Shown piece by piece: positions 12,086 to 27,069 of a DNA stretch of 64,000 bases (the first letter of the stretch is position 1; the number at the start of each line of letters is the position of its first letter). This stretch comes from Setoptus koraiensis (Eukaryota; Arthropoda). The stretch spans positions 21,018,001 through 21,082,000 of the forward strand of contig CM106585.1 of NCBI GenBank assembly GCA_048013815.1. Reading direction: 5' to 3'. Below the pieces are notes generated by a model. The model was not told the origin of the DNA, ran no database searches, and worked only from the letters and a program-made list of their open reading frames with translations. A program made the position numbers and the translations under genes.

Positions 12086-15000
12086 GCTAGCGGGATGATA
12101 CCGCCGGGCTGCGGTTTATTCTGAATGCTGCGTCTCAGAAACCACCAGGGAGCGTGGCTACAGCAGTATAACAAACCTCCAATTGTAGCTACATTGAAGT
12201 TAATAGTCTGATATCTTAATAAGCTGCAATATGCAATGTTGCATTGCTCTAGGCTTTGAAGTTTTTTGTGTACAAAACTTGGCCGGAGCCGTGGAAGTTT
12301 GCCGCCAGCGTCGGACATAGTAGGGGGGGCTGAATCACAGTGTTGTTTGGTGGGGGTGCCCTACGGGCGCCGGAAGAAAATCGTTGTGTGATAGTTTTTG
12401 GTGAGAGAAATCCTGAGTGTGGCACCTATCGCTTAAGCACACAGGTCCCGCGTTTCTTCGCATCTGACGATCTAGCCTTTCTGGAATTCATGGCCCTTAA
12501 GTCACTCTTTCAGGTTGTCCGCTAGAGTTGACATTCTTGGCTGGAATAATCCGGTCTAACCTCTGGTGTGTTAAAAATGATCTTGCTTTGTTGTAATAAT
12601 GTATTATAAATATAAGGCTAATGAATATTCTATAATGGAAAGATGTGTATAAATATAAATAAGAAGTGGTGTTTTCAGGGCAGAGCGATACTAAACAGGA
12701 CAGCTGCCAGAAGGCTAAGCGAGGCTGGGCGAGCGCTTCCACAGTGCATTATGGCTGTGCTCAAGGTAAATGCACTAGTGGAATAGCTAGTGCAGCATAA
12801 GCAGAGTAGCGGGCTTGTTGTCGCGCAGGGCATGCAGTCACTGTGGGGGGGGGCGCCCTGTGGGCTTGCTTGTGTGTGTATTACAAAGAAGATAAAATTT
12901 ATTAGCAAATATTGTAGTATAGAGCTAAACGGGTCCAAATCACAAATCCTCTATATGCAAGCCATCATCCTCCGGCCAGCTGTTACAAGCTCGCATTCAC
13001 CATTATGATATAAGCCCCCATCCATAAGGCAATTACATGGATTACAAGTGTCTCATCTGGACCGCTTAAGTCAGCTAGTGCTCTCAGTTCTCCCAACAGA
13101 GAGAACTATATTAAGGGTAAGAGCATGTCAGTAAATTGCTCTAGCATTTGTTTTTTTCTAATGCAGTTAAATGGCAGAAGGCATATATAAGCATAAAAAT
13201 ATAGTACAACACATTCAGGGATATAGTGTCTGATAGTTATATTACTCTCTTTTTAAGAGAAATAAAGCAGTCATAGCGCAAAATAGGGCGAATGATGAGA
13301 TCAAGTAAGTACGAGATAGAATATAAAGTTATTGGCAAGTCGTAGGCTAAAAAGGTATCTGAAAAGTAAAAAGGTATGTAGAACGACTGAAATTCCGCGA
13401 ATAGTTCTCCTAATTCATTGAGTCACTCTCAAGATAAGCATCTATCTCACTACTAAATGAGGCTGCGAATAGTTAGTTCATGGGCAATTGTCACTTCACC
13501 GTTTAGGCGAAAATGCTATGAGGATCAGGTGCCGATAAGATGAGGCTCTTAGTTTAGCATAGGTGAGGCAATAAGGTTATGTTGCTTCTTGTTGAGCTCA
13601 GTCTAAAGAAGGGGGGGGGGGGGGGGGGGTAGGGCATATGGATGCAATATAGGGCAAACGGTACCTATTGGCTTTAACTCAAATCTCATTGCGTATATCA
13701 TTGTTAGAACATTATCATATTTGTACGACCATTTGTGAAAGTTATAAGTATACCGCTTAGGCTTGCTCAGTCACAACTGGTGTTGAGATGTACGGAATTA
13801 TGGAACGCTAGGTGCCATGCGGCAGACTGTAATTTGGATTGCAGTCCGATAGTGTGTTAGCGTTTGATACACAATTTAATTTATGCGTGGACGAGAATCG
13901 GAATAAAGGCTGTATAAGAAACCGTCTGACCATGTCTATACTTTGACTAATGTACTAGTACCAGTGAGAGCGGTTGAATGTACAATAGACCTGGAATTGA
14001 ACGTATTTCGCAGTAGGGTAGTTATCACCTCAAACGATGAAATAGTTAACAAAGATTGAGAACAAGGCTATTTGCGAAAATAATGAAACAATAGTACATC
14101 TGGACAGAGGGATTAGAGGGGCGGCTTAAAGTAGGGGACCAATAGAGGCGACGGTCATGAATATTGTATTTGATGACTATGGGGTATTGGGCAGACAAAT
14201 TATCGCAGAATGGTACGGTCTGGTATACGAAGATGAGACTACCATGGACCGCGGCGTCGTTTTTTTTTTGTTGCATTTCGCAAAGATACGATGAACGGTT
14301 AGGGCATGAAGCAGATTTGTGTGTTGTGGCGGACTTGCAGCACGATGAGGCTGCGAATTTTTATCATGTCGTTCGTTATTCATTAAGTGTTAACTACTTA
14401 TGATCGAATGTAATGTTTATATAGTAATTGTTTCAAGTTGTACATTCATCATTCACGGATTTAACTTTGCAATGATTTGAGCAAAAATCGACTCTCAATC
14501 AGACCATGATGGTAGTCAGACGGTCCAAGCATTACGACGGTACAGGGAACCGATAGGAAACCTAAATCACTATGTAGGGCGAATATTATAATATATAGAA
14601 TGGTGATAAAATAGCAAGTGATCAATAACTACCAGCTAAAAGATAGGGAGAGTAAAATTAAAAGCAAATTTAAAGTTGGCTAAAGGCAATAACTTATGCT
14701 ATGCTAATTATAACAGTGCCGGAATTTTATTTGTATGGGTTGATCCTAACAATTGTAGCTAGCTTTTTGGCATGTAGAGGTGCATGGACTGCGGACCTTA
14801 TATGACAGTACTATGGGCATTTATCAGCTGTGGGAGTTGATCCTGTATAGAGAGGGAGTGGAGCATTACATTGGATATGTAGATAGTGCTCGTCAAGCTT
14901 CTGCATCATGATAGGAGAGGAGTTTTGTCTGTTATGGGAGGCATGCTTATCTTTTTAGAAGGAGCAGACATTATTAATTTATTTAGAGCTATCTATTTCT

Positions 15001-17015
15001 ACAGCATAGCCGGTCCAAATGAATCGGCATCAGGCAGGATTAACAAAGTTATTTGCTCACCGACTACTCGGAGTATAGTCAATCTCATATGCAGTTCAGG
15101 GTCACTGATGAAACTTGGCGCATTCTTGTCATTGCGTACGCGGTCATTGGAAATATTGTTAGGGCGATCTAATGGGAGGGATGGATATATAGAAAGGCCG
15201 ATGGCTGTGCGTATAAGGCCTCATAGTATATAAGGGGACTAAGGGTAGTTATTGATGTTGGAGAGTACGTATGATTTTCACGAAAGTGACTAATGTAAAT
15301 ATATTACCTATGTAGAAGAGTTATGACTAAGTCTAAATTTCTAGTTGAAGGATAATCCTGGGCTTTAAAAACCATTATCACAGTGTAATGTCGCTATGGT
15401 CCAGTGATTATGACTTGGATCAATTGATCGGGCTTCACTTTCGAATAGATGTTGTCGTATTGCATTCTAGTGGAGTAATTTGAGCTAGGTAGTCAGGGCA
15501 CAGTATTTGGCAGGAGTTCGGTGGTGACAAATGGGTTAAAAATCGATACTTGAAAAATTTAGAATAATTCAGAATTTCTGATTTGAATTAGTTTGGCAGA
15601 TTTGCTGTTGCTGGTCCTGGAGTTTCGATTGTCAGTTAGGGGTGGGGGGGGGGCTTGTGTGTCAGAGAGAGTTCGATGAGTCGACAATTTCGAACTTCGA
15701 ATTGGAAAATACGAATTTCTAAGATGATGGAGTTAGACAGCTAGGCTCGTATCATATTCGAATGGTCAGCTGTTCGAATGGTACAGATTAAAAGAAGGTT
15801 TGTGGCTAGATTGCATACTTATCACTTGAAAGTGGGCGGCGAAATATAGTAAAGACAATACATAAAATATCTCTAAAGAATAGCTATGTCATATAAGTTA
15901 ACTGGGCTATTAAATGTTATGGATAAAGTGTCTTGATACTTACTCGGTGAACATTATGTAATTATCCTGAATGCAGAGCCATAATTTTTAAAGGGAATAA
16001 GGTAGAGACGCGATATGTATAAATGGAGTGTTAAAGAATGTTTTGATATTGAGGTCTGACAATCTGTATGGTTTTGACCAGGAACAGTGAAGTTAATTGT
16101 CTTGAAGCTGTGTGGGCATAAAGTTTTGTCACGTAAACAACTACTCGCATAGTTCTACAAATTAGAAACATGAAAGTTTTGTTTGGGCGGTTGTTGTACG
16201 ATAGAAGTTTCGGTGGGCATTGAAGAATGAATGGAATCGCGAACTAGCCAGAGGCGGAAATGAAAAAATTAATAGTTAAAATAATATAAATAAACTGGGT
16301 AAGTAGGATAGGAATGGCTCTCATCTATTTATTTATATTTAGGATAATTTATATTTCAAACTTGAGTACAACATCCGTCATCGTCAAAGGTTTCTTTGGC
16401 TATTTCTAGTCTCGAAAGATCGGCATACATTGAATTGTGTTGGCGATCATACTTATGCAGGGGGAGCAGAAAAATGTTGCGAGGGCACAGTATGTTACTA
16501 AAGCACACTAATAAGATAGGAGAACAGTAACAATACTAGGCAAATCGGCAATGTGGGGGGGGGGGTGGGTGTTGGGGGGGGGGGTGGGGGGTTGTGGGGG
16601 GGGGTGGTGGGATTGTGTAGGGGGTGTAGATAGTGTGGGGTTTGAGGTTGGATATAAGTTGTATTGGTTTTTTAGGGGTGGGATGCTGTTGCTAGCCCAT
16701 AGCAAAGCCTATAAAAGAGATGGTGAAGGGTGACTTAGCATTTATATATTGAAGTAGCGAGATAGCTTGTTCTCTATGATGGGGAGGAGTTCTTCCGATC
16801 AGATGGGAGGGTAAAGTTTTGTGCTGCTGTATGGGAGTGTGCGTATTTTTCCATGTTCATATGTACGTACCAACGCCAAAAACCATAAAAATTTAAATCC
16901 TCACGCTATATTAATGAGAGATTTTCAAAATAACACACCGAATGCGTAAAAATTTACATCGCATTAAGTCCAATGGGCAATATGTCTAGTTGGCTTCCAA
17001 ACTGTCCTAGAAAAT

Positions 17016-17048
<33 letters not shown>

Positions 17049-19049
17049 AGTCGCCTAATTGGGGCAATCACTTTATTTTATAATGATTAATATTTTGGTA
17101 TTTTATTATAGGCATGGTCTGCTTTAGGTCAATACGAGTATGACAAATGCGAGAGAAGATCAGGGAACCATTCGTGGCATCGCCGCTATAGATTGTAAAT
17201 GCTCATAGCTTTTTGTTTGTCTGAAATTAGTTTGTTGAAGAGAGTTGATCAATAGATATTAGGTTGATATAATTAATTGTTGCTAATAAAGACAAACGAA
17301 AAAGGTGGTTGTTGTTGCTAGAAGCTGTAATACAATGTTGTTGTAAAGTCATACTTCTATATGTGGGCTTGGGAAACCGCAATCGTGTAAGTTGTATGGC
17401 AAAGGGATTCTTGTTGTTGTTGGTACTAGAACGTGCTGTTGTTGTTGAATAATAGGTTCGTTGTTGTTCGTTGTTGTTGTATCTGCTGCTGGGTTGTTGG
17501 CTCTATAATCTATAAATTTCGATAATATTTGCATAGTATAGCAATAGTGATCATAAGCAATATAAATCTCAATTCTGCACCATGCAGATTGTGGTGATAC
17601 TTGGATGTAAGAATTTAGAGGGGAACGATTTTTTTGGGCACTATCCATTGATCATTCATTCAAGTGGGGAAATCGTCAGGGCAGTGGTATTATTTTTTAG
17701 GCTCCATGTAATGAGCCACTGATCGAGGTCTAGAATAATATAGCATGGTAATCAAGATAGATGCTAGGACATAGCAGGCCTATGGATATAGTGCAGAGTT
17801 GACCCTTCTAGCTAGCAGGCCTATAAATAGGTAATGACTCAGATGAAGGAGTGCGGCTCGACCCACCTATCGACCTGTATAAATAGCGTTGCGAGAACCT
17901 TCGTAGAATATGCAACATCAGAAGTAGGTGCAAAACCTAACGTAAGCGTGTATCATGCAATATGTCACTAAATGCTGTGAGTGGATAGGAGCTAGATAGT
18001 ATCCAGTATCTTCGAGCGAGCTTACATTTTTTGGATTGAGTTGAACGTCGGAATGGACAGTTGGCTAGTAATGTTGATGAGCAATGTTGTATACATATAG
18101 AATTGTATCTAAATGACGAAGCAGATGTTGACGTAACTGTGCGGCAAATCGCTTGTATGATCGTTTGGCGAACAGCTTTGATTTCTGCAGAATGTCGGGC
18201 AGTCTATGCAGTGAGTTATCGTAGAAAATTTGGCTCTATAGCACTGCAATAGCAACAGATTGCTAGCATAGTAATAACTGAGGGCATTGGACAGGTTGAA
18301 CATCGATGTGAGCACTTATGCTAGTTTGGCACTAGCATCACTGCACGCGGGATAATTATCCGGAATAAGTCTCAGTCGCATGATGGATATATTGTAAATA
18401 ATTCTGAAGGCATGCTGCTCGTTGTAACTCCGTATACCTTACAGAATTGCGTAGAAAATAATTGCGACAGAAGGCAGCCAATACTAATGCTATTTAGTAG
18501 ATTAGTAAATATAACTGTTGGCAGGAGCTACAACTCGAGTGCACTGATTTTGCTGATGTCATTATCATTCGACAGAGCACTGGTAATTTATCGACGTGAA
18601 TTGTCTCAGTCGGCTGTGTGAATTATTGGTATATTTGTGCTGACATTAGGTTCTTTTCTCCAGTGTTCTCAGCGTCAAAGCTAAAATTTTGCTGGGTCGA
18701 AAAGAATTTGGCACATCTAGATAACTAAAAGGCGACCGTATACATAGTGTCCTAATACTGTGCAAAAAGTTTGGATCAAGAGAGTTTTATTCCAGCGCCG
18801 TTTTGGCCGCAGGCACTTTGTGAATATCAATCCATAGTATTGTTCGTCAGATCCATGTGAATATTGAAATTATCTTGAAGCATGGTTGCTCTATCTGAGC
18901 TGCGTAATGTCAAGAAATTTCTGTAGCAGAAATATTGGCAAGGCATGTAGCAAACGGCCACCATAGTTATAACAAATCTGAGTATATCAGTGAATCTGTG
19001 GGCAAAAAGTGACACGTCGATGTGCACTGCTTGTTTTTCGAGCAATAAT

Positions 19050-19118
<69 letters not shown>

Positions 19119-19881
19119 GGGGGTGGGGGGGGGGGGGGGGGGGGGGGGGGGGGAGTAATTGCGCAAGCTTGGAAATAAATCCTTGGTAATGTCGGCCAGT
19201 CGCATTTGTTAATAACTATGTAATACATCATTAAATTGCAAGGTTATTATTTTCCTGCGTTGGGATTTAGTCGCATAAACTATTTTCTCACGAAGATTAA
19301 TTGTGAAATATATCCTATGATTAGTCATACATATCTATCCCAGTTTTTATTATATAATAACGGATGTGTTGCAATGCGGCATATCTACGCATGCTAAGAC
19401 GGAATCTAGTGCAATTCACTACTGGTAAAACTATCTCACATTCTCGCAAGAAATAATAGAATAGTATTCATTAATTTCATATCAAACTAATGTGTTGAGA
19501 TTCAACTATAGATAGTCTGCAAACCAATTCTTAGTGTGTGTGTAGTATCAATTAGTCATATAGGATTAGCCATGTTTTGACGCTATCCTGTCCTGTCAGC
19601 TTCGATGAATTCTAAAGCCGTTCTATAGTGGGCAGACTTCGCAGGGGACCAGGAGAAAGGGAGCCGGGGATTAGACAGAAGCACTTTCTCTAAGCAGTCG
19701 ATGCAAAGTACATAGGCTAACCCAATCAGAATGGTAGCATTTACTAGTTTGATTAGAATTGGAGTAAGTTGCCACGCTGCTGTAACTAACGTAATTGCAT
19801 GCTAGATAAAGGATAAGATAGGGAGGCGCATTCGCTCGATCTGAGCTATCCCGTGGGAAGTGAGGGCGGGCCAAAGTCCTG
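7021..19881. other. Gene-free left contig end, G-skewed with poly-G runs
   Basis: There are almost 13 kb with no supportable gene, RNA or known repeat. On the plus strand G exceeds C, and there are long poly-G runs broken by single T or A at about 8905-9010, 9625-9668, 12037-12086, 13611-13629, 16555-16610, 17016-17047 and 19051-19153; no comparable poly-C run occurs. The segment ends at a 500-N gap. This looks like unpolished, low-quality long-read sequence at a contig end. A genuinely repetitive or heterochromatic origin cannot be excluded. Confidence 0.55.
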
Positions 19882-20381
19882 NNNNNNNNNNNNNNNNNNN
19901 NNNNNNNNNNNNNNNNNNNNNNNNNNNNNNNNNNNNNNNNNNNNNNNNNNNNNNNNNNNNNNNNNNNNNNNNNNNNNNNNNNNNNNNNNNNNNNNNNNNN
20001 NNNNNNNNNNNNNNNNNNNNNNNNNNNNNNNNNNNNNNNNNNNNNNNNNNNNNNNNNNNNNNNNNNNNNNNNNNNNNNNNNNNNNNNNNNNNNNNNNNNN
20101 NNNNNNNNNNNNNNNNNNNNNNNNNNNNNNNNNNNNNNNNNNNNNNNNNNNNNNNNNNNNNNNNNNNNNNNNNNNNNNNNNNNNNNNNNNNNNNNNNNNN
20201 NNNNNNNNNNNNNNNNNNNNNNNNNNNNNNNNNNNNNNNNNNNNNNNNNNNNNNNNNNNNNNNNNNNNNNNNNNNNNNNNNNNNNNNNNNNNNNNNNNNN
20301 NNNNNNNNNNNNNNNNNNNNNNNNNNNNNNNNNNNNNNNNNNNNNNNNNNNNNNNNNNNNNNNNNNNNNNNNNNNNNNNNN
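19882..20381. other. Assembly gap of exactly 500 Ns
   Basis: The run of undetermined bases is exactly 500 long, a typical placeholder length inserted by scaffolding software. The true distance between the two contigs is unknown. Confidence 0.97.
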
Positions 20382-23050
20382 ATAAAAAATATAAAACAAA
20401 AAATAAAAACAATAAATAAAAAAAATAAAACAAAAAAAAAATTAAAATAAAAAAATATACTAATAATAAAAATAAAAATAATAATAAAAAATAATAAAAT
20501 AAAAAAAATACATAAAAAATAAAACAAATAAAAAATACTAAATATAAAAAAATATAAAAAAAATAAAAAAATACAAAAATAAATATAAAAAATAATATAT
20601 ATAAAATGAACAATATAAAATAATAAAAATAAAAAAATATAAAAAATAAGTAAAAATAAAAAAACTATAAAAAAAATATAAAAAATAAAATATAAACAAA
20701 TAAATATAAATAAAAAAAAAAATAAAAATTAAAAATTAAATAAAAAAACTAAAAAATTAAAAAATTAAAAATATATAAAATAACAAATAATAATAAACAA
20801 ATAAAATAAAAATAAAATAAACTAAAAAAAATAAAATAAAAAAACTATAAAAAAAATAAAAAAACACAAAAAAATAATAAACTATAAAAAAATAAAATAT
20901 AAAATAAAACAAAATAAAAAAATAAATACTAAAAAATAAAAAATACTATATATATATATAATATATAAAAAAAATATAAAAAAATAAATAAAAAAATATA
21001 TAAATATAAAAAATAAAATAAAATAAAACAAAAAATAATATAAAATACTAAAAAATAAATAAAAATACTAATATAAAAAAATAAAAAAATATAAAAAAAA
21101 TAAAATTTAAAAAAATAATAAAAAAATAAAAAAAACTATATAAAAAATAAATATAAAAAATAATATAAAAACTATATATATAAATAAAACATAAAAAAAT
21201 AAAATATACTATAATAAAAAATATAAAAAAACTATAAAATAAAAAATAAAACTGAAAAAATAAAATAAAAAAAATAAAAAAAAACATAAATAAAAAATAA
21301 AACAAAAATACTAAAAAAAATACTATAAATACTAAAAAAAATAAAAAAAAAAAAATATAAAAAATATATATAAAAATTAAAAAATAAAATAAAAAAAATA
21401 CTAAAAAAATATAAAAAAATTAATAATAACTAAAAAAACAATAAAAATAAAAAAATATACAATAAAATAATATAAAAAAAAATAAAAAAACTAAAAAAAT
21501 ACTTAAAATAAAAATATAATATAAAAAAATAAAAAAATAAAATATTATAAAATAAAATACATAATAAAAAAAATAAAAAAATAAAAAACTAAATAATAAA
21601 AAAATATCTAAAAAAATAATATAAATACTAATATAAAATAAAATAAAATAAAAATATAAATAAAAAAAAATATAAAAACTAAAAAAAAAAATATAAAAAA
21701 TATATATTAAAAAAATAAATAAATATAAAAAAATAAAAACAGAATAAATATACTATAAAATACTAAAATAATAAATATATAAATAAAAAATTAAAAATAC
21801 TAATAAAAAAAATAAAATATATAAAAAGAAAAAATAAAATACTAAAATAAAAAAATAAAAAATATAACTAATAGAAATACTATACTAAAATCTAAAAATA
21901 TAAAAAATAAAAAAACTATAAATATAAAAAACAATATAAAACAAAAAATAACTAAAATTAAAAAAATAAAATAAACTAAAAAAATAAAATAAAAATACTA
22001 AAAAATAACTATAAAAAATAATAAAAAATATAAAAAAACATATAAAATAAAAAAACAAAAAACTAAATATAAAACAAAAAAAATATCACAAATATAAAAA
22101 ACTAAAAAAATAAAAATAAAAATAAAAAAATAAAATTTATAAACTAAATAAAAAATATAATACATAAAAAATAAAAAAAATATAAAAAATACTAAAAACA
22201 AAATATATACACTAAAAACAAACTAAAAATAATATAAAAATATAAAAAAATAAAAAATACAAAAAAAAATAAATAAAAATAAATATATAATAAAATAAAA
22301 AATACTATATATATAAATACTAATATAACAAAAAAACTAAATATACTATAAATACTAAAAAAAATAAAACTATATAAAACTACAACTATAAAAGATACAT
22401 ATAACACTAAATAAATAAAATAAAAAAATATATATATAAATACTATATTAGAAAAAACAAAATAAAACATAAAATACCATATATAAATACTACAAAAAAA
22501 TATATATATATCATAAAATAGAATAGATCATAATAAATATAACTAATACATAAAATATAACTAAATAGACTAAAGAAAAATATAAATAAAAAATAAAAAT
22601 AAAAAACATATAAAAACACACTAAAAAAACAAAAAACTATAATATATTAAAATACTAAATAAAAATACTAAAATACATATATAAAATATACAAAATAAAA
22701 TATATATATAAAATACATCATAATATATATATACAAAATATACATATATAAAAAATAAATAAAACTACATACATATAACAAAAATAAACAAAAACAATAT
22801 AACATTATAAAATAAAAAAACTATAAAAATATACATAAAATAAAAATATATACTATAAAAAATATAAAATATAAAAAAAAACTAAATATATATATATACA
22901 AAATACCTAAAATAAATACTATACTATACATACATAAATAAAAACTAAAAAAACTAAAAAATACTACTAAAATACTATTATACTAGATATAAATATATAA
23001 ACAAAAATATAATCAATAATAAATATATACAAGATAAAAATAAACATAAA
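20382..23050. other. Low-complexity A/T/C sequence almost without G
   Basis: About 2.7 kb consist of short A-runs, TA steps and occasional C, with G nearly absent on the plus strand. Open frames here encode only Phe/Ile/Tyr/Leu or Lys/Asn strings and are not genes. Together with its position at a contig start, this suggests sequencing or assembly noise, or a simple-repeat satellite. Confidence 0.6.
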
Positions 23051-25730
23051 TATACATCATGTTTGGGTTTTAAAAAAATTAACATTAAATGGGTTTGGGG
23101 AAAATAATCCCCCACAAAAAATAATAAGGGTAAAAACCCCAAATATAATTTCCCCCCGCCCCCCCTCAGGTCCCCGCTCCCCACCCAAAACAAGAGAAAA
23201 CCCCCACAACCAAACGGAATGGAAAAAGGAGGGAAAAAATAAAAAAGAAAGAAAAGGAAAGATGTAAAAAGTTTTTAAAAATACCCCACAAAATCAATGT
23301 GGATCCCCAAACCAAATTCAATTTTGTTTTTTAAATTAAACCAATATCATCCCTCCCCGCTCCAAACCCAACCCAACCCCCCAAAAAACAAACCCCGGAA
23401 AAGAGGAAAAGGAAAGGAAAAAAAAAAAGGAAAAAAGGAAAGAAAAAAAGAATTTTTTATTAGAAAATGTTTAACTAATTGAAGGACCCGCATAAGTTGT
23501 GGAATTTTTTTTTTTTTTCAACATTTATTGGGTTATAGCAATTTAAATGCCTTCCCCCCCCCTCCCGGCCGCCCCCTTTCCTCAGACCCCCACAAAAACC
23601 AAAACACCAATAACCCGGAGGGGGAGGGGAAAAGGGAAAAAAAAAAGAAGGGAAAAAGAAGGAAATTTCAAATGGGGGGACAAATTACGCCAAATCTTGT
23701 TTTTGGGGGGTATAATTTCCCCACCAAAAAATAAATGTTAGACCCAAAATAATCCCCCTCTACCCTGTTCCCCCCCCTTTTTCCCCATACACCCCCAACA
23801 AACCCCAACAACGGGGAAAAAGAGGGGAAAAGGAGGGAAAATAGAAAAAAAAGAGAATGGGAGATAAAGTAATGTTAAAAAACAAATAAACAACTTTACA
23901 ATAAAAAATAGGGGGGGTTTTGGTGAAAAAATTATACCGCCCCCCAAAACCAAATTTGGTAACAAAAAAAACAAACATTTTCCCCCTCCTTTTTTTTTCC
24001 CATCCTTCCAAAATAACAAAAAAAACCAACCCAATAAAAACCGGAGGAAAGGAAAAATAGGGAAAACAACAGAAAAAAGAGGGAGAAAATTATGGGTTAG
24101 AAATAAGACAAGAGATACTATAATTTTCAAATTTTTTTTGGGATGAAATACACAACCCCACATAGTTAGGTTTAATAAATTAACAAAAAAATATTATCAC
24201 CCCCCCCCCCCACCCCCCCCTTTCTTTTCCACCTTTTTTCACAAAGTACAACCATAACAAACCAACCCCAAAAACCAACCCCCCAACCCCCCGGCGGATA
24301 AGGAAAAACAAAAAAGGGCAAAAACAACTAGAGAAAAAGAGAAATGTATTGTAATGGGGGGGGGGTTTAAAAAAAAATAAGAAACCCCCATTAAAAAATA
24401 TTTTTAGTTTTGGGGGGGGGTGGGGAAAGAAGAACACCAAAGAAAATAAGCACATATTTTTATCCAAAAACCCCCATTTCAAGGTTTTTTTTATTTTTTT
24501 TTAAACTTTAACATGAACCCCCCCCCCCCCCCCCCCCCCCCTTCCCCCCCCCCCCCCACCCCCCTCCAAAACCAAAAGAACCAAAACCCCACCAAAAAAA
24601 ACCAAAAAAAAAGAAAAACCCCCCCCCGGAGGGGAGGGGAAAGGAAAAACACAAAAGAAAAAGGAAAGGGTGAAAATATAAATAAAAAATTGGTGAATAA
24701 TGTAAAAAGTAAACCAATTTTAAAAAATGGGGGGGGGTTTGGGGGGGGGGGGGTGGGGGGGTGGAAAAAGACTTTTTCCCCAAACAAATTTTCAAAAAAA
24801 TATTTGTTAAAATATAAAAAAAAAAAAACCAAAAAGACATCCAACATATGTATTTTTCCTCCCCCTCCCCCCCCCCGCCCCCCCCCCCTCCCATTCCCCA
24901 ACCCCAACAAAAACCCCCCAGACAAAAGAACGTAGGGAAAAAAAAAACCGGGAGGGGAAACAAAAAAAACAAAAAGAAGGGCAAGAGGCAATTTATTATG
25001 GGGGGTTTTTCTTTTGTATTTTAGGAATAAAGTATTAATTTAAACAAATTCCAACAACCATTGGGTTTTTTGGGGGGGGGGGTTGGGGGCAAAAAAAAAC
25101 ATATTCCCAAAAACCCATCACTGATGTACCTAAAGCCCCCAGAAACATAATTTTTTTCCCCCCCCACCCCCCCCCCCACCCCTTGTCCCCCCCTCCCTCA
25201 AAAAAACAGAAAAAACTCAAAAAACCAAGAAAAAAAAAAACACCACACAAACCAAAAACGGTGACGACAACTAGGAAAACAGGGACACACAGGTCAACCA
25301 AAAGACCGTTAGAACCCAGGCTCTTGTATTATATATAATCCCAAACTCCAATTAAAGGTGTTATTTTTAATGTGTGGGCCCCACGCGAAATTTATACCCC
25401 CCCATACCCAACAAACCCTCCCATTGTGACCAGAACACGAAGCCTCCCCAAACACCTTATTTTCTCCCCTTATCAGCCAACCCAACCCCACAGCCACCAA
25501 CCCCCCGACGCGGTGAACAGGGAAGTGCCACGGCCCAACAGAAAGGACAAGGCAGGGGGGGGGGGGCGGTCAGAAAATGGGGGGGTATTTTTTTATATTT
25601 TTTTGTACACACAAAACCATAAAAAACACAACAACAACTTTACCATTTTGCCCTTGTGGTGTGGGGTCTTATTTTTACCAACACACCCGCATTCTATTAC
25701 TTATTTCTATTTTACTATACTTAATTAACC
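23051..25730. other. Homopolymer-rich A/C/G sequence of doubtful quality
   Basis: The sequence is dominated by runs of A, C and G (for example C runs at 24519-24541 and G runs near 24729-24760). Open frames of up to about 166 codons encode Gly/Pro/Phe strings with no domain. I see no gene. Confidence 0.55.
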
Positions 25731-26810
25731 CTTAAATTCTATATAATCAAACATTATTCTATTTAATTATTATACTCTAATTATAATACATTTTTCAATA
25801 TATCCTATACAACAAACAAACATAAACAAAACAAATAAAAAACCATACAAAACCACAAAACCCAAACAATAAAAACAAACATCAACCAAAATAAAAACAC
25901 ATTAAAAACAACCAATATCAAAATTAATTACAAACATTAAATCAAATACAAACATATAAAAGAAACACATTATAACATACATTTGTTTTATAAGATAAAT
26001 AAAAAAATAACTACAACTAACCACAAAAACAAACACACCAAAACAAACCCACAAACAACCACACAACAAAAACGACATCAACATATACAAACACACACAC
26101 ACATAATACACTCCATACACAAACAAACATTCACACACAACACCAACAGACACAAAAAACAACAAAAAACACACAAACACAATAAATAACCACCATACTC
26201 ACATACCAAACAAAAACACTCTACCATAAAATAAATAATAACAATTTACCTATTATTCCTCTATACACTACCCCCTTTATCTTAAATTTTCTTTTATATA
26301 ATTCCATATTAAATCAAATACTCAAATAAATTAATATATCCTAAATTTACTAAATTTACACCTTCTATATCATTTATTCAACCCCTACATAAAAAATCAT
26401 TACCTATATATCCTTCACTACAACCACAAAAACAATATTTTCATAATACTAACCATTTTTAAATATCTCTTTTTTCAATTAAATATTTATATTATCTTTA
26501 TTTTTACCCTCCGTTATTATTTTTTCTTATCCAAACAACTAATACCATTTATATCACTTATATTTAATTATATTTTTATTATTTAAATATACCCCCCCCC
26601 CCCTAATTATAATCTTTTTTAAAATGTAAGTATACTTATACTCTTCTTTTACTTTTACATATTATTTTTTTTTATAAATTTATATTTATATTACCTACAC
26701 TACTTTTCGGTCCCGCTGGTGTGATTGTGGCGTTCGTTGTGGGTTTTCGAGGGGAGGGGGGTTGGTTGTATGTGGATGGGTTTTCCCCCCCCCCCCACCC
26801 CCCCCCCCTT
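25731..26810. other. A/T/C-rich stretch returning to normal sequence
   Basis: G is again almost absent until about 26700, where ordinary base composition resumes after a G-rich and a C-rich run (26740-26810). There are no genes. Confidence 0.5.
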
Positions 26811-27069
26811 TAGCTATTGATAAAGTAGGTGTGTTGGTGGTACGCGTTCTCCGGGCACGTTGTTGTTGAGAGAAGGATATGTATACACATGTGCGATTAA
26901 AGCAAGCTCACGTTTTTCTGATGCACCTAAATTAGTTTAGAAAAGGTTCGCGAGAGCGGCGCTGCAGTGCATTTTTCGTTGAACGAAGTGCGAGCAGCGC
27001 CTCTGTTGGATACTTCATAAAACATCGGTGCACATTGGAAGCGGCGCGCAGTGTTTGTGTGCAGAAAAT

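Noticed and set aside
14886-15233. 115-codon frame in the gene-free left contig end
   Set aside because: It matches no family and lies in sequence of doubtful quality; a frame of this length is expected by chance in 13 kb.
19671-20613. Open frames spanning the N gap
   Set aside because: They consist mostly of undetermined bases.
20382-23193. Open frames rich in Phe/Ile/Tyr/Leu on the minus strand
   Set aside because: They result from A/T-only low-complexity sequence. Hydrophobicity is a by-product of composition, not evidence of membrane proteins.
23738-25500. Open frames of 90-166 codons, Gly/Phe/Pro-rich
   Set aside because: Homopolymer-dominated sequence with no domain, and several overlapping frames are open at once.
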